Shown here: positions 1-10,093 of the stretch, piece by piece
Numbering within the stretch: position 1 is the first letter of the stretch
Layout of the letters: each line of letters begins with the position of its first letter
Assembly (NCBI GenBank): GCA_016715465.1
Contig: JADKAA010000024.1
Location: forward strand, 992,001 to 1,056,000
DNA length: 64,000 nucleotides
Origin: Saprospiraceae bacterium
GTDB lineage: Bacteria > Bacteroidota > Bacteroidia > Chitinophagales > Saprospiraceae
Reading direction: 5' to 3'
Position numbers and translations under genes: made by a program
The notes under the pieces: generated by a model
Seen by the model: only the letters and a program-made list of their open reading frames with translations
Databases searched by the model: none
What the model was told of the DNA's origin: nothing

Positions 1-1
1 T

Positions 2-319
2 TATACGGATCGCGACTTTTCATTGTCACTCATGAAACACCTGGCGGTTTACGCCGGTATCCTGGAAACAGGACTCGTCCACCAGGCATATAGCAGCGTG
101 CGTCGTAAGGTAGCCAATGCCCTCATACAGTGTTATGAAAAAAATGAAGCCAATCCGGTAATCACCATGATGCGGGACGACCTCGCTTCCATCGCCGGTA
201 CGGCCAAAGAAACCGTCATCCGCACCCTTTCCGATTTCAAACATGAAGGCATCATCGACATCGAAGAAACCGACATTTTCATCAGCAATGTAAATGCGCT
301 TATTAATATGCCGCAATAG
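2..319 (+). CDS. Crp/Fnr-family transcriptional regulator, C-terminal part
   Basis: The reading frame is open to the window edge, so the N-terminal cyclic-nucleotide-like sensor domain lies outside. What remains is the dimerisation helix followed by a winged helix-turn-helix; the segment RDDLASIAGTAKETVIRTLS is a typical Crp recognition helix. It ends in a short beta wing (IIDIEETDIFI). The effector cannot be inferred from this fragment. The gene is followed directly by low-complexity repeat DNA. Family assignment is confident, role is not. Confidence 0.85.
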   Translation, partial: YTDRDFSLSLMKHLAVYAGILETGLVHQAYSSVRRKVANALIQCYEKNEANPVITMMRDDLASIAGTAKETVIRTLSDFKHEGIIDIEETDIFISNVNALINMPQ

Positions 320-430
320 AATTAGGAATTAGGATTTAGGGACCAGGGGTCAGGGTCCAGGAATGGCAAAGTGATATTTGATAATGGAAAGTTGATAATG
401 GAAAATTGATAATTGAAAATGGATAACTGG
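318..430. repeat. Low-complexity intergenic tract
   Basis: Directly after the stop codon come degenerate direct repeats of GAATTAGGATTTAGG type, then CAGGGGTCAGGGTCCAGG, then GATAATGGAAA units. Similar tracts follow or lie near other genes here (13905-13980, 49505-49557). No gene is seen. Confidence 0.6.
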
Positions 431-459
431 AACTTGCATTGACTACAGAAAATAAATTC

Positions 460-620
460 GGCTACGCCTCTCGGTTCACGCGAGGTTCCTTCATTGTCAT
501 TTTTTCACCGACTAATGAAAATATATTAGGATACGCCTCGCGATTAACGCGAGGTTCCTTCACGAAAATGAGCTGCCGCTCATTTTTTTTCTCCTTCGGA
601 GAAATTGTTCAGCCACCCCT
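460..620. repeat. Family A palindromic repeat, two copies of the leader and one full hairpin pair
   Basis: Two direct copies of a leader ending GCGAGGTTCCTTC (460-492 and 529-561) are seen. The second is followed by a hairpin AAAATGAGC-TGCC-GCTCATTTT (565-586) and a second hairpin TTTCTCC-TTC-GGAGAAA (588-604), then a TTGTTCAG tail. The same order recurs near 41.95, 44.95, 49.75, 53.55, 55.3 and 55.47 kb. The short open frame at 439-639 is only this repeat. Confidence 0.7.
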
Positions 621-635
621 AACCCCTTATTTCAC

Positions 636-1013
636 ATGAAAAAAAAGGAAAAATTAACCGATGCAGAGGCTGTAAATCAATGGCTGGATGCCCGAACGGC
701 AGACGAGCGTGAACTCATCGATGTCATCAGAGCGATCGTCACATCAGTGGACACCTCAATAGCTGAGCGCATCAAATGGAACGCTCCAAGTTACCACATC
801 AATGGTATTGACTTTCTCACTTTTGGGCCTGTAAAAAACGGGGTGGTGCTGTTGGTTTTTCACCACATAGCTATTGTACGTATTTCCTCCACTATATTGA
901 CAGGAGATTATAAAGATAGACGGTTGGTGACCTGTGCCGACATGAGCGCACTGTTGTCTATTCAAGATGAACTGCGCAGGGTGGTAAAAGAGGTGGTTGA
1001 CAAGATTGTTTGA
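636..1013 (+). CDS. DUF1801 (YdhG-like) domain protein
   Basis: A small soluble protein of 125 residues. The N-terminal half has the family pattern (DAEAVNQWLDA, then ELIDVIRAIV) and the core AERIKWNAPSYHINGIDFLTFG matches the conserved segment of DUF1801/YdhG proteins, whose biochemical role is unknown. No signal peptide is seen. The start ATG follows the family A repeat directly, so its promoter must lie inside or just downstream of that repeat. It appears to be a single-gene unit. Confidence 0.8.
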   Translation: MKKKEKLTDAEAVNQWLDARTADERELIDVIRAIVTSVDTSIAERIKWNAPSYHINGIDFLTFGPVKNGVVLLVFHHIAIVRISSTILTGDYKDRRLVTCADMSALLSIQDELRRVVKEVVDKIV

Positions 1014-1126
1014 GTTTGTATTTTTGTGGCTTGGTCCACATCTGTTTCTTTGGTTGCTTAAAATAAGATGTTGTAGATTTGGTATTGAAGATTTGTAATT
1101 TAACTTCAGACACTAAAACATTTGAA

Positions 1127-1780
1127 TTGAAAGCCTTAACCTTATTGTTTTTTTCTGTGATCCTTACCACCGGATTTACATGCTATAATTGTGAAGAGCA
1201 AAGGGCGTTTGAAATGGATTACAGGGTAGCGCTTCCGTATGATAAAACTGTTTACCAGGTTGGAGACACTATAAATCTTTATGATATGTTTCCAGCAGAG
1301 TTGACACTCAATGATGGCAAGACATTTGACAACGGCGAAAGTGAATTTGGATATTCCTTTGACATCATCCGGGTGCTACCTGATGAGGTGGAAATTACAA
1401 GGGGCATTGACTATTTTCAGGTTATCAACCGCAAAGGGTCTTTTTTAAGAGGTGGTTACAATCAGCAGGATAAAATAAAGGGTTTTATAAAAGCGGAATG
1501 TGACCGTAATCAATGTGAAATCGATGTCCACTTTGTGCCACAGATCCCCGGTGTTTTTGGCTTTATGATCAGCAATGGTTTCTTTTTTCAGCAGGGTAAT
1601 TCTGAATGCGAAAGTCACACTCTCACAGACCTAGGTTTTACTTCAGGAATAAACAACAACTACCGTTTTTGTTATGAAATTGGCACAGAAAGGCTATTTA
1701 TCGATGATTCACCCACCGGCAGAATTTACATCAATGACCTGGATAAGCGGCAGAATATGTATTTTATTAGGGTGGAGTAG
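1127..1780 (+). CDS. Exported hypothetical protein
   Basis: Family not recognised. A TTG at 1127 gives a clean signal peptide (LKALTLLFFSVILTTGFTC) with a possible lipobox cysteine at the end, so this start is preferred over the upstream TTG at 1079. The mature part of about 200 residues is acidic, beta-rich in appearance and cysteine-containing (CYNCEE, CDRNQCEID, a later SECESH), which suits an extracytoplasmic fold. No catalytic motif is visible. Probably a surface or periplasmic protein of unknown role. Confidence 0.6.
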   Translation: MKALTLLFFSVILTTGFTCYNCEEQRAFEMDYRVALPYDKTVYQVGDTINLYDMFPAELTLNDGKTFDNGESEFGYSFDIIRVLPDEVEITRGIDYFQVINRKGSFLRGGYNQQDKIKGFIKAECDRNQCEIDVHFVPQIPGVFGFMISNGFFFQQGNSECESHTLTDLGFTSGINNNYRFCYEIGTERLFIDDSPTGRIYINDLDKRQNMYFIRVE

Positions 1781-1908
1781 GGGGCATTGTAACATTTCAA
1801 AATAGGGTAAAAAAACGTTTTAGGTGATCGGGCAATGGGCGCTGTCATCCTTATTATGACCAGTCGCTGTTCAGCTCACCCTTTAAACCGAAATGCCGAG
1901 AAGACTTC

Positions 1909-2619
1909 TCATTCATTTTTCAACCAAAAGAGAAGGTCATTAAGCATGGCAACATTCATACCATGACCTTCATCGTATTCTTTGTATTTTGGTATAACGT
2001 TAAGGGTCCTTAGATAAGCTGAGGCATCCCGGGCATATTGTATATCCAATCTCTTATCATTGGTTCCATGAGCAATAAACACACTTAATGATTGAAGTTC
2101 TGTTGGTTTTGTGGCTTTTACGGTGGTTTCATCCAGTAGTCTTCCACTCATTACAGCAATGCCACTAACCAGGTCGGGGCGGGTAAGGCCGATGCTGTAG
2201 GACATCATGGCACCCTGACTAAAGCCACAGAGGTAAACCCTCTTTTTGTCAATGGGTATTTTATTGGGCAGGCTCTCTAGAAATCGAATGAGGACCTGGC
2301 GGCTCTCTTCAGCCTGCACTTCGTCGATGGTCATTTTTCCGGAAGAAAAATCTACGCCAAACCAGGAATAACTCATGGGGCCCATTTCATAGGGTGCCCT
2401 CAGGGATAAAATCAGGAAGTCATCCGGCAGTTGTTCTGCAAATGAAAACAAGTCTGTTTCATCGCTGCCCAAGCCGTGCAATAAAAGCAGGACCGGCGGT
2501 TTTTCCACTTTTATTTTAGGCTGTCTCAACAGATAATACAAGGGAAGATTTTGCGCTACCGTTGGAAGGCATGCAGGATTTAAAAATGACAGTAGTAATA
2601 TTAAAATATGTTTGTGCAT
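1909..2619 (-). CDS. Secreted serine esterase, phospholipase/carboxylesterase family
   Basis: An alpha/beta hydrolase of 236 residues with an N-terminal signal peptide ending near PTVAQ. The oxyanion strand reads LLLLHGLGSDETDL, the nucleophile elbow GFSQGAMMS holds the serine, HGTNDKRLD supplies the acid region, and EYDEGHGMN supplies the catalytic histidine. This pattern is typical of the PF02230 carboxylesterase/phospholipase group, which hydrolyses short carboxylic esters. It stands alone and faces the next + strand gene. The substrate is unknown. Confidence 0.85.
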   Translation of the reverse strand: MHKHILILLLSFLNPACLPTVAQNLPLYYLLRQPKIKVEKPPVLLLLHGLGSDETDLFSFAEQLPDDFLILSLRAPYEMGPMSYSWFGVDFSSGKMTIDEVQAEESRQVLIRFLESLPNKIPIDKKRVYLCGFSQGAMMSYSIGLTRPDLVSGIAVMSGRLLDETTVKATKPTELQSLSVFIAHGTNDKRLDIQYARDASAYLRTLNVIPKYKEYDEGHGMNVAMLNDLLFWLKNE

Positions 2620-3060
2620 GTTTGATCAATATAGTTGAGTTAGGTATTGGCGTAGCTGTGTACCTATTGGTCAGAAAAAAAAACAGGCAGACCTTCAATG
2701 TCAAGCAATGTATTTGTCCTTAGCTTGGTGTTACATTTTTGTAAGTTAAAGTTACATAATTTTTGGCTAACGCCGGACGTGTCCTGTCTATAAAGATATA
2801 TAGTTAATGATAGCAAACTTTTTGGGAACTCAAGTATATGAAAAATTGTATCTTTAATACAAGTTAAGGCGTCGGTGAGTGGATAAAGAAATCAGTGCCT
2901 CCTGCGTAACACCAGCAAAGGTTGTGTATTTAACCTGTGTGTTGAAAACCAAGACATATTCAAAAGCCGACTATCAATATGCTAAAATTTGACGTAGTAG
3001 AAAGAGAAAACAATTTTATTTTTCCTGAAGGGATATATGCATTATAAATATAATTCACCC
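2620..3060. other. Intergenic region with a partial family B repeat
   Basis: This spacer between divergent genes is AT-rich. It holds a partial family B palindrome (TGGCTAACGCC near 2763, followed by GTCCTGTCTA). It must contain both divergent promoters, but none could be placed confidently. Confidence 0.4.
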
Positions 3061-5977
3061 ATGAAGAAGTATTTAGTTTACGCTGTATTGGTCCTGATGC
3101 TTTTTATATCTAAGACTTCTTTAGTATCTGGTCAGACAACTGATCCGATAAAGGTAAAAAATATGATTGCGCGCTACAAAAAAGATGCCCGCGGTCCATA
3201 CCTCGATATCCGATGGTTTTGCCAGGACGGCAGTATTCGCGCAGCCCGGGATCCATGTCCGGACAAACCGGGCAACCAAAGAGCCAGATACAAAGATGAA
3301 GTTACCAGACTGGCCAAAAAGGATCATATTTTTTTTGGTCAAATACTGTCCACGACGCCTTATACCGACTTCTGGGATGCCAATAATGCGAATTCGCGAC
3401 TCATTCAATACCAGCTGGAACAATTTCTGAGAAACATCGACAATGGATGGATAAACCGGCGTGCCCAATTTTACCGGGGTGCTGTACAATATGAAGATGA
3501 AAACAACTGGGGTATTGGCTTTTATGGCTGGCGGCTTGCAGACAGTCTTACGATGGGTTCACGCTATTTTCTGCTGCGTCAAAGTGCCCTTTCGATTCCA
3601 CATACAGCAGACACCAAAAATGCCCAGGGCGTGCGTGCGCTTTCCAGGGAAATTTCTGACTCGCTAATATCATTTCAGGACCTTAGGATAAAGATCCACA
3701 ACATGCCCGACGAAGGTGACATTGCCCTGGTAAAGGCATTCCAGCAAAAAAATAAAAATAAAATTCCGGTAAAGCTGAAGCCAAAATTTAAAAAGTTATT
3801 GAGTGAAATGGCGCTCATGTACCGGCCGTTTCAGGTAAAGGATTTTGACAAGTATATAAGTAAACTGCCAGGGAATAGCGATGCTGCCAAAATCACTGCG
3901 GCATTTGTAGCAACCTATGGCGCTTTGCCCAATGCGGAAGAAAGATGTCAGGCAATCAGCCATACAGCCCTTGAATTGCGGAAGGAAATGCTAAAACCGA
4001 TGAAAGGTCAGGCCAGGTTAGCGTTGATCGATATCGTCAATAAATTGGAAATGATGCTCAACGTGCAGGTTTCCAAATGGGAGGCAAAAACACTGGGCGC
4101 CCTCACGGCTCAAGTGTATTGCCTTTCCGAAGCAGCTGCGGGTTTTGGATTTTTGGAATTGTGGGAGTGGGAGCAACTGAAAGAAAAGTTAACCATAGCC
4201 GAAGGTGCTTCCATAAGTTTGAACCAATTACGGAGTTTTCTGGAGAGCAGTTCAAATGTCATCCACTGGGGCACAGCCATGGTTTGGTCTCATTATATGC
4301 CTGCCATCAATGTGTACAAGGAGTTTGAGCCACTGGCTGCCGGGTATTTTGATGACCTGGTGCGTTCCTCTGTACTTTTACCCCTGGGTCAGCAGGTAAA
4401 CCGGCTCTCTAATTTTTTTGCCCAGGAAGCAGGACTTTCCAATGCCGTATTGGATCTGCCGGGTCAATCTGCCGTGCGTGGGCTCAATCCAGGTTATGCA
4501 ATGGGGGAGTTGGTGGTAGTCAATGAAGCTAAAGATATCATAAGCTTTTCCCAAAACAAAATTTATGCCTTTCATGAAGCCCCTGCCAACCTTAAGCCGG
4601 TTGCAGGCATCATTAGTGTAACGGAAGGCAATATGGTTTCCCATGTGCAACTCCTGGCACGAAATCTCGGCATACCCAATGCCGTAATTTCCCATGAAAA
4701 TCTGGAGGCTATGCGCAAATTCTCCGGTATAGAGGTGTTTTTTGCCGTGTCCAATAAAGGTACGGTAATCCTGAAACCTGCTGCCGAAATGGACGCCTCG
4801 GAACGGGACTTGTTCAAACAAAAAAAAGTAAGGGAAGAAAAGATTTCGGTTCCGGTGGAACGCATACAACTGAAACAATCTAATGTCCTCAACTTGCGTG
4901 AAGTAAGCGCCGTGCAGTCTGGCGTAATTTGTGGTCCAAAAGCTGCCAATCTGGGCCAGCTTAAGCGGTTGTTTCCCGATCATGTCGTGGGAAGGATTTG
5001 TACTTCCATTTGGCGTTTTTCGTGAGCATATGGATCAGTCAATACCAGGCTCAAAGCAGACCTACTGGCAAAAAATGATGGGTATTTTTGACCGGGCCGA
5101 AGAAATGCGTGTTCGTGGCATTGGTGAAGCTGACATTGAAATTGCGACCTTACGGGGGCTGGATACCCTTCGTTCCCTAATCAAAACGATGCCTTTCCTG
5201 CCGGAATTTCGCCAGGAACTGGAGCAGCAATTCCTTACAATTTTTGACAAACCAATGGGTTCAATACCTGTCTTTATACGGAGCGATACCAATATGGAAG
5301 ACTTGAAGGATTTTTCCGGGGCCGGCCTGAATTTAACGGTATTCAATGTGCTCAATGCTGAAAAAATATGGGAGGGCATTCGCAATGTATGGGCCTCTCC
5401 ATATGCAGAGCGCAGCTACAAATGGCGACAGCGCTATCTCTACAATCCGGAAAATGTCTATCCTTCAATTTTGATCATCCCAAGTGTAAATGCGGATAAA
5501 TCCGGAGTCATCGTCACCAAGGGCATTATCTCCGGCAATGAAGCTGACATTACCGCTGCCTTTAACCGTGGGGTAGGAGGGGCCGTAGATGGCCAGGCCG
5601 CAGAAAGTTGGTTACTGAGTGAAAATGGTGATAACCGTTTGACCATGCCGGCCAGGGAATTAAGTTACCTCTCGATTCCGGCAACAGGAGGTAGTTTGCG
5701 CTTACAGACCAGCCTGGAAAATCCCATACTTGAGGAAGAGGATATGGCGGCCATTAGGCAACTGACCGCCAGAATTTTGAAAGAACTGCCGGAGACACCC
5801 GGTATAAACACCCCAGGTCCATTTGACATGGAACTGGGTTTTAAAGACCACAAAATGTGGTTATTTCAGGTTCGTCCCTTTGTAGAGAACAAGCAGGCGA
5901 CTGCGTCTGAATATCTGGAAAAAATAAGTCCGGTTTACGATGGCCAAAGGCTGGTGCAACTTGACCAAAAAATATAG
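3061..5977 (+). CDS. Exported dikinase-like protein (phosphohistidine and ATP-grasp domains), frameshifted
   Basis: Two overlapping frames (3061-5025 and 4931-5977) make one protein. An N-terminal signal peptide (MKKYLVYAVLVLMLFI) precedes a long unrecognised helical region. A phosphohistidine swivel domain follows: EGNMVSHVQLLARNLGIPNA, with the histidine codon at 4642. Last is a PPDK/PEP-synthase-type ATP-grasp domain with PVFIRSDTNMEDLKDFSGA, an IRNVWASPYAERSYKWR segment and a closing LFQVRPF. The swivel-then-ATP-grasp order resembles glucan water dikinases, not PEP synthase. The frame breaks at the GGG run 4989-4991: removing one G restores VVEGFVLPFGVF. A signal peptide on an ATP-using enzyme is odd. 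The next gene starts 2 bp after the stop, implying an operon. Family is confident, substrate unknown. Confidence 0.75.
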
Positions 5978-5979
5978 AC

Positions 5980-7239
5980 ATGACCTGTAAAAATAGCATC
6001 CTCACTTTTCTTTTGATTTGCCTGATGGGTAATAAGGCCACTACCTACCCTATTGACGGGTATGCAGATACAAACATCAAACGGCTGCTGTATTTGCAGT
6101 TGGTAGCCGATGGAGAATTGAAGGGGCGAAAGCCAATGGCCGGAGCCATGACGTCTATTCGCGATATCAAACTTCAACTGACCGGAGCGACGGGTGACAG
6201 TCTTACAGATATACCACAAGCAGATGCCGCTTTTCAAAAAGCCATCTCCGGCTTATTCCCAAGGCTTAATGAAAATTATAGCATTTCAATCATGGACATC
6301 ACACCGGGAAAACCCATTCGTTATGCGGCCAGGAAAGAAACAGCGGGTTATCAGCCCGGCAGTGTGGGAAAACTTGCGGTACTGGCAGGGTTCTTTACGG
6401 AATTGGCAAAAATTTATCCAAATTCTTTTGAATCGAGGCAAAATTTACTTTGCACCAAAAGTGTCCGGGCAGGACGCTGGGTCTTGACCGATGAACATAC
6501 CGTATCAATTTTTGATACGGAGACCAAAGTATTAAAAAGACGAACGGTGAGGGCTTCAGACATTTTCCTGTTGTATGAATGGCTCGATTATATGATGTCG
6601 GTGAGCAACAATGGCGCCGCTGCGGTATGCTGGCGGGAAGCCATTCTGATGCGCGTTTTTGGTGCTGGCTATCCGGCGTTGAAGGACGAAGAAGCGGAGG
6701 CTTACTTTCGCAGTACCCCAAAAGCTGAATTGTCGGAAATTGCGATGAATGTAGTAAATGAACCCCTGAGGACACTGGGCATCGGTAAGGATGAATGGCG
6801 ATTGGGCACTGTTTTTACCAATGGCGGGTCAGCTTATATTCCCGGCAAAGGGGGTAGTATAGGAACCACTATGGGCCTGATGAAATTTTTGGTCCAGTTG
6901 GAGCGTGGTTGTATTGTAGATGAAGAAAGCAGCCTCGAGATGAAAAGATTATTTTACATGACCGATCGACGCATCCGGTATGCTGCCTCTCCAACCTTGA
7001 AAGATGCTGCCGTATATTTCAAATCAGGCAGTTTATATCAATGCCGGCCTGAAGCGGGATACTACTGTGCTAAATATAAAGGCAATTTTAACAACTACAT
7101 GAATAGCGTCGCCATCGTCGAACACCCCGACAAAACCATTTACATGGTGGCTCTCATGTCTAATGTACGAAAAAGGAACAGCGCAACAGACCACATGGCC
7201 CTAGCTTCTGCCATCGATAAAAAGGTTAGGGAGAAATAA
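5980..7239 (+). CDS. Exported serine hydrolase, class A beta-lactamase fold (1)
   Basis: A 419-residue protein with an N-terminal hydrophobic signal. It carries the three penicillin-recognising motifs in order: S128-V-G-K131 within QPGSVGKLAVL, S209-N-N211 within MSVSNNGAAA, and K348-S-G in YFKSGSLYQC. These are the acyl-serine, SxN and KTG-type motifs of class A beta-lactamases and related DD-peptidases. It is longer than a true beta-lactamase, with an N-terminal extension of about 90 residues, so a peptidoglycan or peptide target is as likely as antibiotic hydrolysis. It begins 2 bp after the dikinase-like gene, so the two are probably co-translated. A paralogue sits at 10094-11092. Confidence 0.8.
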   Translation: MTCKNSILTFLLICLMGNKATTYPIDGYADTNIKRLLYLQLVADGELKGRKPMAGAMTSIRDIKLQLTGATGDSLTDIPQADAAFQKAISGLFPRLNENYSISIMDITPGKPIRYAARKETAGYQPGSVGKLAVLAGFFTELAKIYPNSFESRQNLLCTKSVRAGRWVLTDEHTVSIFDTETKVLKRRTVRASDIFLLYEWLDYMMSVSNNGAAAVCWREAILMRVFGAGYPALKDEEAEAYFRSTPKAELSEIAMNVVNEPLRTLGIGKDEWRLGTVFTNGGSAYIPGKGGSIGTTMGLMKFLVQLERGCIVDEESSLEMKRLFYMTDRRIRYAASPTLKDAAVYFKSGSLYQCRPEAGYYCAKYKGNFNNYMNSVAIVEHPDKTIYMVALMSNVRKRNSATDHMALASAIDKKVREK

Positions 7240-7262
7240 GGCAGCAGGGTATTTGAAATACA

Positions 7263-10079
7263 TTACTCTTTTTGTAAAATCTTTTCTGCAAGGATTTTGA
7301 CGGTGGGATTATCGTCTGCAGCAGCAAGTTTAAGCAGGACATCAAATTCCGGATCATTAAGGGTATCAATCAGCAAGAGCACCAAAACTTTCAACTTGTC
7401 GTCTTCACTTTTCAGGACCGATTTACACGATGCAAATTCGGTAGGCACATCCATATCTAAACTACCCAGCCCGTCATGGGTATTAATCTCTGCAATGACC
7501 GATTCCAGAACTGGCAGGACAATTAATTTTGTAACCGGATCCAGAATGTTGTCCAATAATTCTACCGCATTCATACGAATGTTTACATCCTTGTGGTATA
7601 GATCTTCATACAAAGGTAGGATGATGGTGGGGGAATACAGTAAAGCCAATTCCAAAAAAATTCTTTTCAGCACATGATCTGATTTAATTTCAAGCGCTCT
7701 CGCATATTTATTTCTGGCAGACCAAAGTTCCACATTATCTCCGGTTTGTTTTGCGTGGAGTTTCGCAGAATATAAGTGTGGTTGATTGACTTTATAGGCA
7801 TCTGCTTCCTGTGTTAGCAAGAGTAACATCCTTGTTTGACTAATCTTGAGGTATGAAAACTTCGACTTGATGGTCAGTAGAGTTTCAAGTGCATTTTGTT
7901 TTACAGTATGGTCGTTATTTGGGAAGAAATTAAATAAAAAGTTGACGGCTTGGGGTGTATTCATCCGCTCAGCAAGGCTGGGTAGCTGGATCAAAACTTC
8001 ATGGGGCAGATTTTGCTGAAGCCGGTATTCATTGAGTACGGGGATGAGTTCTGAGGCTGGAAATCTGGCCAGGGATTTTTGTGCTGCGCGGCGAGTAGTC
8101 TTATTGGCCAGGAAATTCAGGATAATTTTCACCAGGTTCAGGTCACCGGTGCTGCCGGCTGCAAGAATGGCTTGTTTAACTACTGCCGGATTTGAATCTT
8201 TTAAAAATATTTGCAACAGTGTATTTTTTGATTCCAGGTTTCCGTAGCCAATCGCCCTGGCTGCCAGAATTTTGGATGATTCAATCCACATGACATCCTC
8301 GCTTTCTTCTGCCTGTCGAATGAGTTCTAATATATTGTCTTCGAGTTTGAATAATTCCAGTAATTTGGGGTTGTTTCTTGCTTCGGTAGCCAGCCCTACC
8401 AGGGCGGCGCCCCTGATGATGGGATCGCTGGCCATCAGATAATCTTCAATAAAACTTAAGCGGTTTTGCCGTGTATGGGCCAACAGGCAGGAAAAGGCAC
8501 GGGCTCGAACTTCATCCGATACGTCCTTTAATAGCGGTTCTATAATTTCGATAATGGAGTGGTCATTGTAATAATAAAGACACCGCAATGCCGCTTGACG
8601 AACTGCGGGTGACTCGTGCTTTAGGAGCGGTATCACGTCAGCCATCAACATGTGATCCTTGTTTTCTTCAATACGGGCGAGCAAAAACAAAATTTGTTTG
8701 ATGGACCCGGCATTTAAAGTGCGCTTTATACTTTCAGTTACCGCAGCATCTGAGAGGGTTCTATTTTTCCTTAAGTTGGGTGTGCGCGTCAAGTGCAATT
8801 TTTCCATAAAAACAATGCTGTATTCATTTCTTGCCCGAACCGCCAAATAAATCCAAATGCAAATCAAAGCCAGGATAATGATACAAACCGCTTTCACGGA
8901 AAGGTCTAAGCCATTGATCAAAAAGATGAGGATGATGCCCCCGATGCCGGTGGCGGTAGTATCCACAAAAACATCTATAAACGTCTTTACCCTGTTTTTT
9001 ATGGCCATAGGTATGGGCATAATCAATAATTCTGTAGCCGCTTTATTTACAGATTGTTTTAGCGATATGTCGAGTAATTTCAAAGTGGTTCCTGCCCACA
9101 GCACCGGGGAGTTGAGTACCAGGGAGGCTCCAGCAAAAAGTGCACCTGGCAGCACCAGCAAACTTCTTCCTACCCCAAGCATACGCACCACCCATTGGGT
9201 GACCAACAATTGGATGCCAAGGGACACCACGTTGGATGTGGAAACCCAGAATCCAAAAAAGGCGGTCAATTGATCCGGATCTTTGAACCGCTCCGAAGCA
9301 ATGGCACTAAATTGAAATTCTACCAATTTGGCGACCACCACGCTGAGGCCCATGATGAGGGCAAGGTGGGTGAGAAGCTTTGAATTGCGCACCAGTTGAA
9401 AAGGAAATTCTGCCGGGGAAATCTTTTGTTTGCCAAAAAGAGCGGGATTGATTTGAGGGATATAATTTAACCAGATATATTTATTCACCCCCATGGTGAT
9501 CAATAACAAGGCCGCTGCCACAAATAGCAGGTTTGTACTGTCCAACACGGGGGCAAGCAGTGAAGTAAGATACCCGCCACTGATACCACCTGCAATGGCA
9601 CCTGCGCCAATAAAACCAAACAGCCGCTTCGCTTCCAGCGAGGTGAAAACAAGATTTCCCATCAGCCAAAACTGGGAGGTAGTGATCAGGCCAAATAAGG
9701 CTACCCCAATGTAGAAGACATAACTCATCCAGTCTTCGAAGAGTTGGAATTTTAGCAGGATGCCAAAACTGAGCAAGGCAAACATTGAGAGCAGGTAGGT
9801 GCGCGGAATAATCAATTTCAGCGACAGCCGATTTTGCAACCGGGAATAGAGGGTAGTGACCAACAATGCGGTGATGGCAACCAATAAAAAAACCAATGGC
9901 AGTTTTTCGATGCCGGCGCGAGATAAAAATTGCGCATTTACGACCGGCTTAATGATCCACAGACACTGAAGTAGCAGAAAAATGTGCAGCTGCATGAGCC
10001 ATACACGCCGGAATTCACCTACACGGATGTCAAAGATTCGAAGTACATAATCCCTGATCCTTAATGGCACATCCCACAT
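7263..10079 (-). CDS. ADP/ATP-translocase-like membrane protein fused to HEAT repeats
   Basis: A 938-residue protein. Residues 1 to about 420 form 11-12 transmembrane helices resembling the NTT/Npt nucleotide transporter branch of the major facilitator fold; recognisable parts are WIIKPVVNAQFLSRAG and the glycine-rich GFIGAGAIAGGISGGYL. Residues from about 440 on are repeated helix pairs of HEAT type (for example PLLKHESPAVRQAALRCLYY and PLLKDVSDEVRARAFSCLL). NTT proteins in intracellular bacteria exchange ATP and ADP; HEAT-fused members in free-living bacteria are poorly understood. The HEAT part may be a cytoplasmic scaffold. The gene starts 14 bp after a serine hydrolase on the same strand and converges on the dikinase pair. 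Transport substrate is not proven. Confidence 0.75.
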   Translation of the reverse strand: MWDVPLRIRDYVLRIFDIRVGEFRRVWLMQLHIFLLLQCLWIIKPVVNAQFLSRAGIEKLPLVFLLVAITALLVTTLYSRLQNRLSLKLIIPRTYLLSMFALLSFGILLKFQLFEDWMSYVFYIGVALFGLITTSQFWLMGNLVFTSLEAKRLFGFIGAGAIAGGISGGYLTSLLAPVLDSTNLLFVAAALLLITMGVNKYIWLNYIPQINPALFGKQKISPAEFPFQLVRNSKLLTHLALIMGLSVVVAKLVEFQFSAIASERFKDPDQLTAFFGFWVSTSNVVSLGIQLLVTQWVVRMLGVGRSLLVLPGALFAGASLVLNSPVLWAGTTLKLLDISLKQSVNKAATELLIMPIPMAIKNRVKTFIDVFVDTTATGIGGIILIFLINGLDLSVKAVCIIILALICIWIYLAVRARNEYSIVFMEKLHLTRTPNLRKNRTLSDAAVTESIKRTLNAGSIKQILFLLARIEENKDHMLMADVIPLLKHESPAVRQAALRCLYYYNDHSIIEIIEPLLKDVSDEVRARAFSCLLAHTRQNRLSFIEDYLMASDPIIRGAALVGLATEARNNPKLLELFKLEDNILELIRQAEESEDVMWIESSKILAARAIGYGNLESKNTLLQIFLKDSNPAVVKQAILAAGSTGDLNLVKIILNFLANKTTRRAAQKSLARFPASELIPVLNEYRLQQNLPHEVLIQLPSLAERMNTPQAVNFLFNFFPNNDHTVKQNALETLLTIKSKFSYLKISQTRMLLLLTQEADAYKVNQPHLYSAKLHAKQTGDNVELWSARNKYARALEIKSDHVLKRIFLELALLYSPTIILPLYEDLYHKDVNIRMNAVELLDNILDPVTKLIVLPVLESVIAEINTHDGLGSLDMDVPTEFASCKSVLKSEDDKLKVLVLLLIDTLNDPEFDVLLKLAAADDNPTVKILAEKILQKE

Positions 10080-10093
10080 GAGTTTGGGCTATT

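Noticed and set aside
439..639. 66-codon + strand ORF
   Set aside because: It consists of family A repeat sequence and has no protein features.
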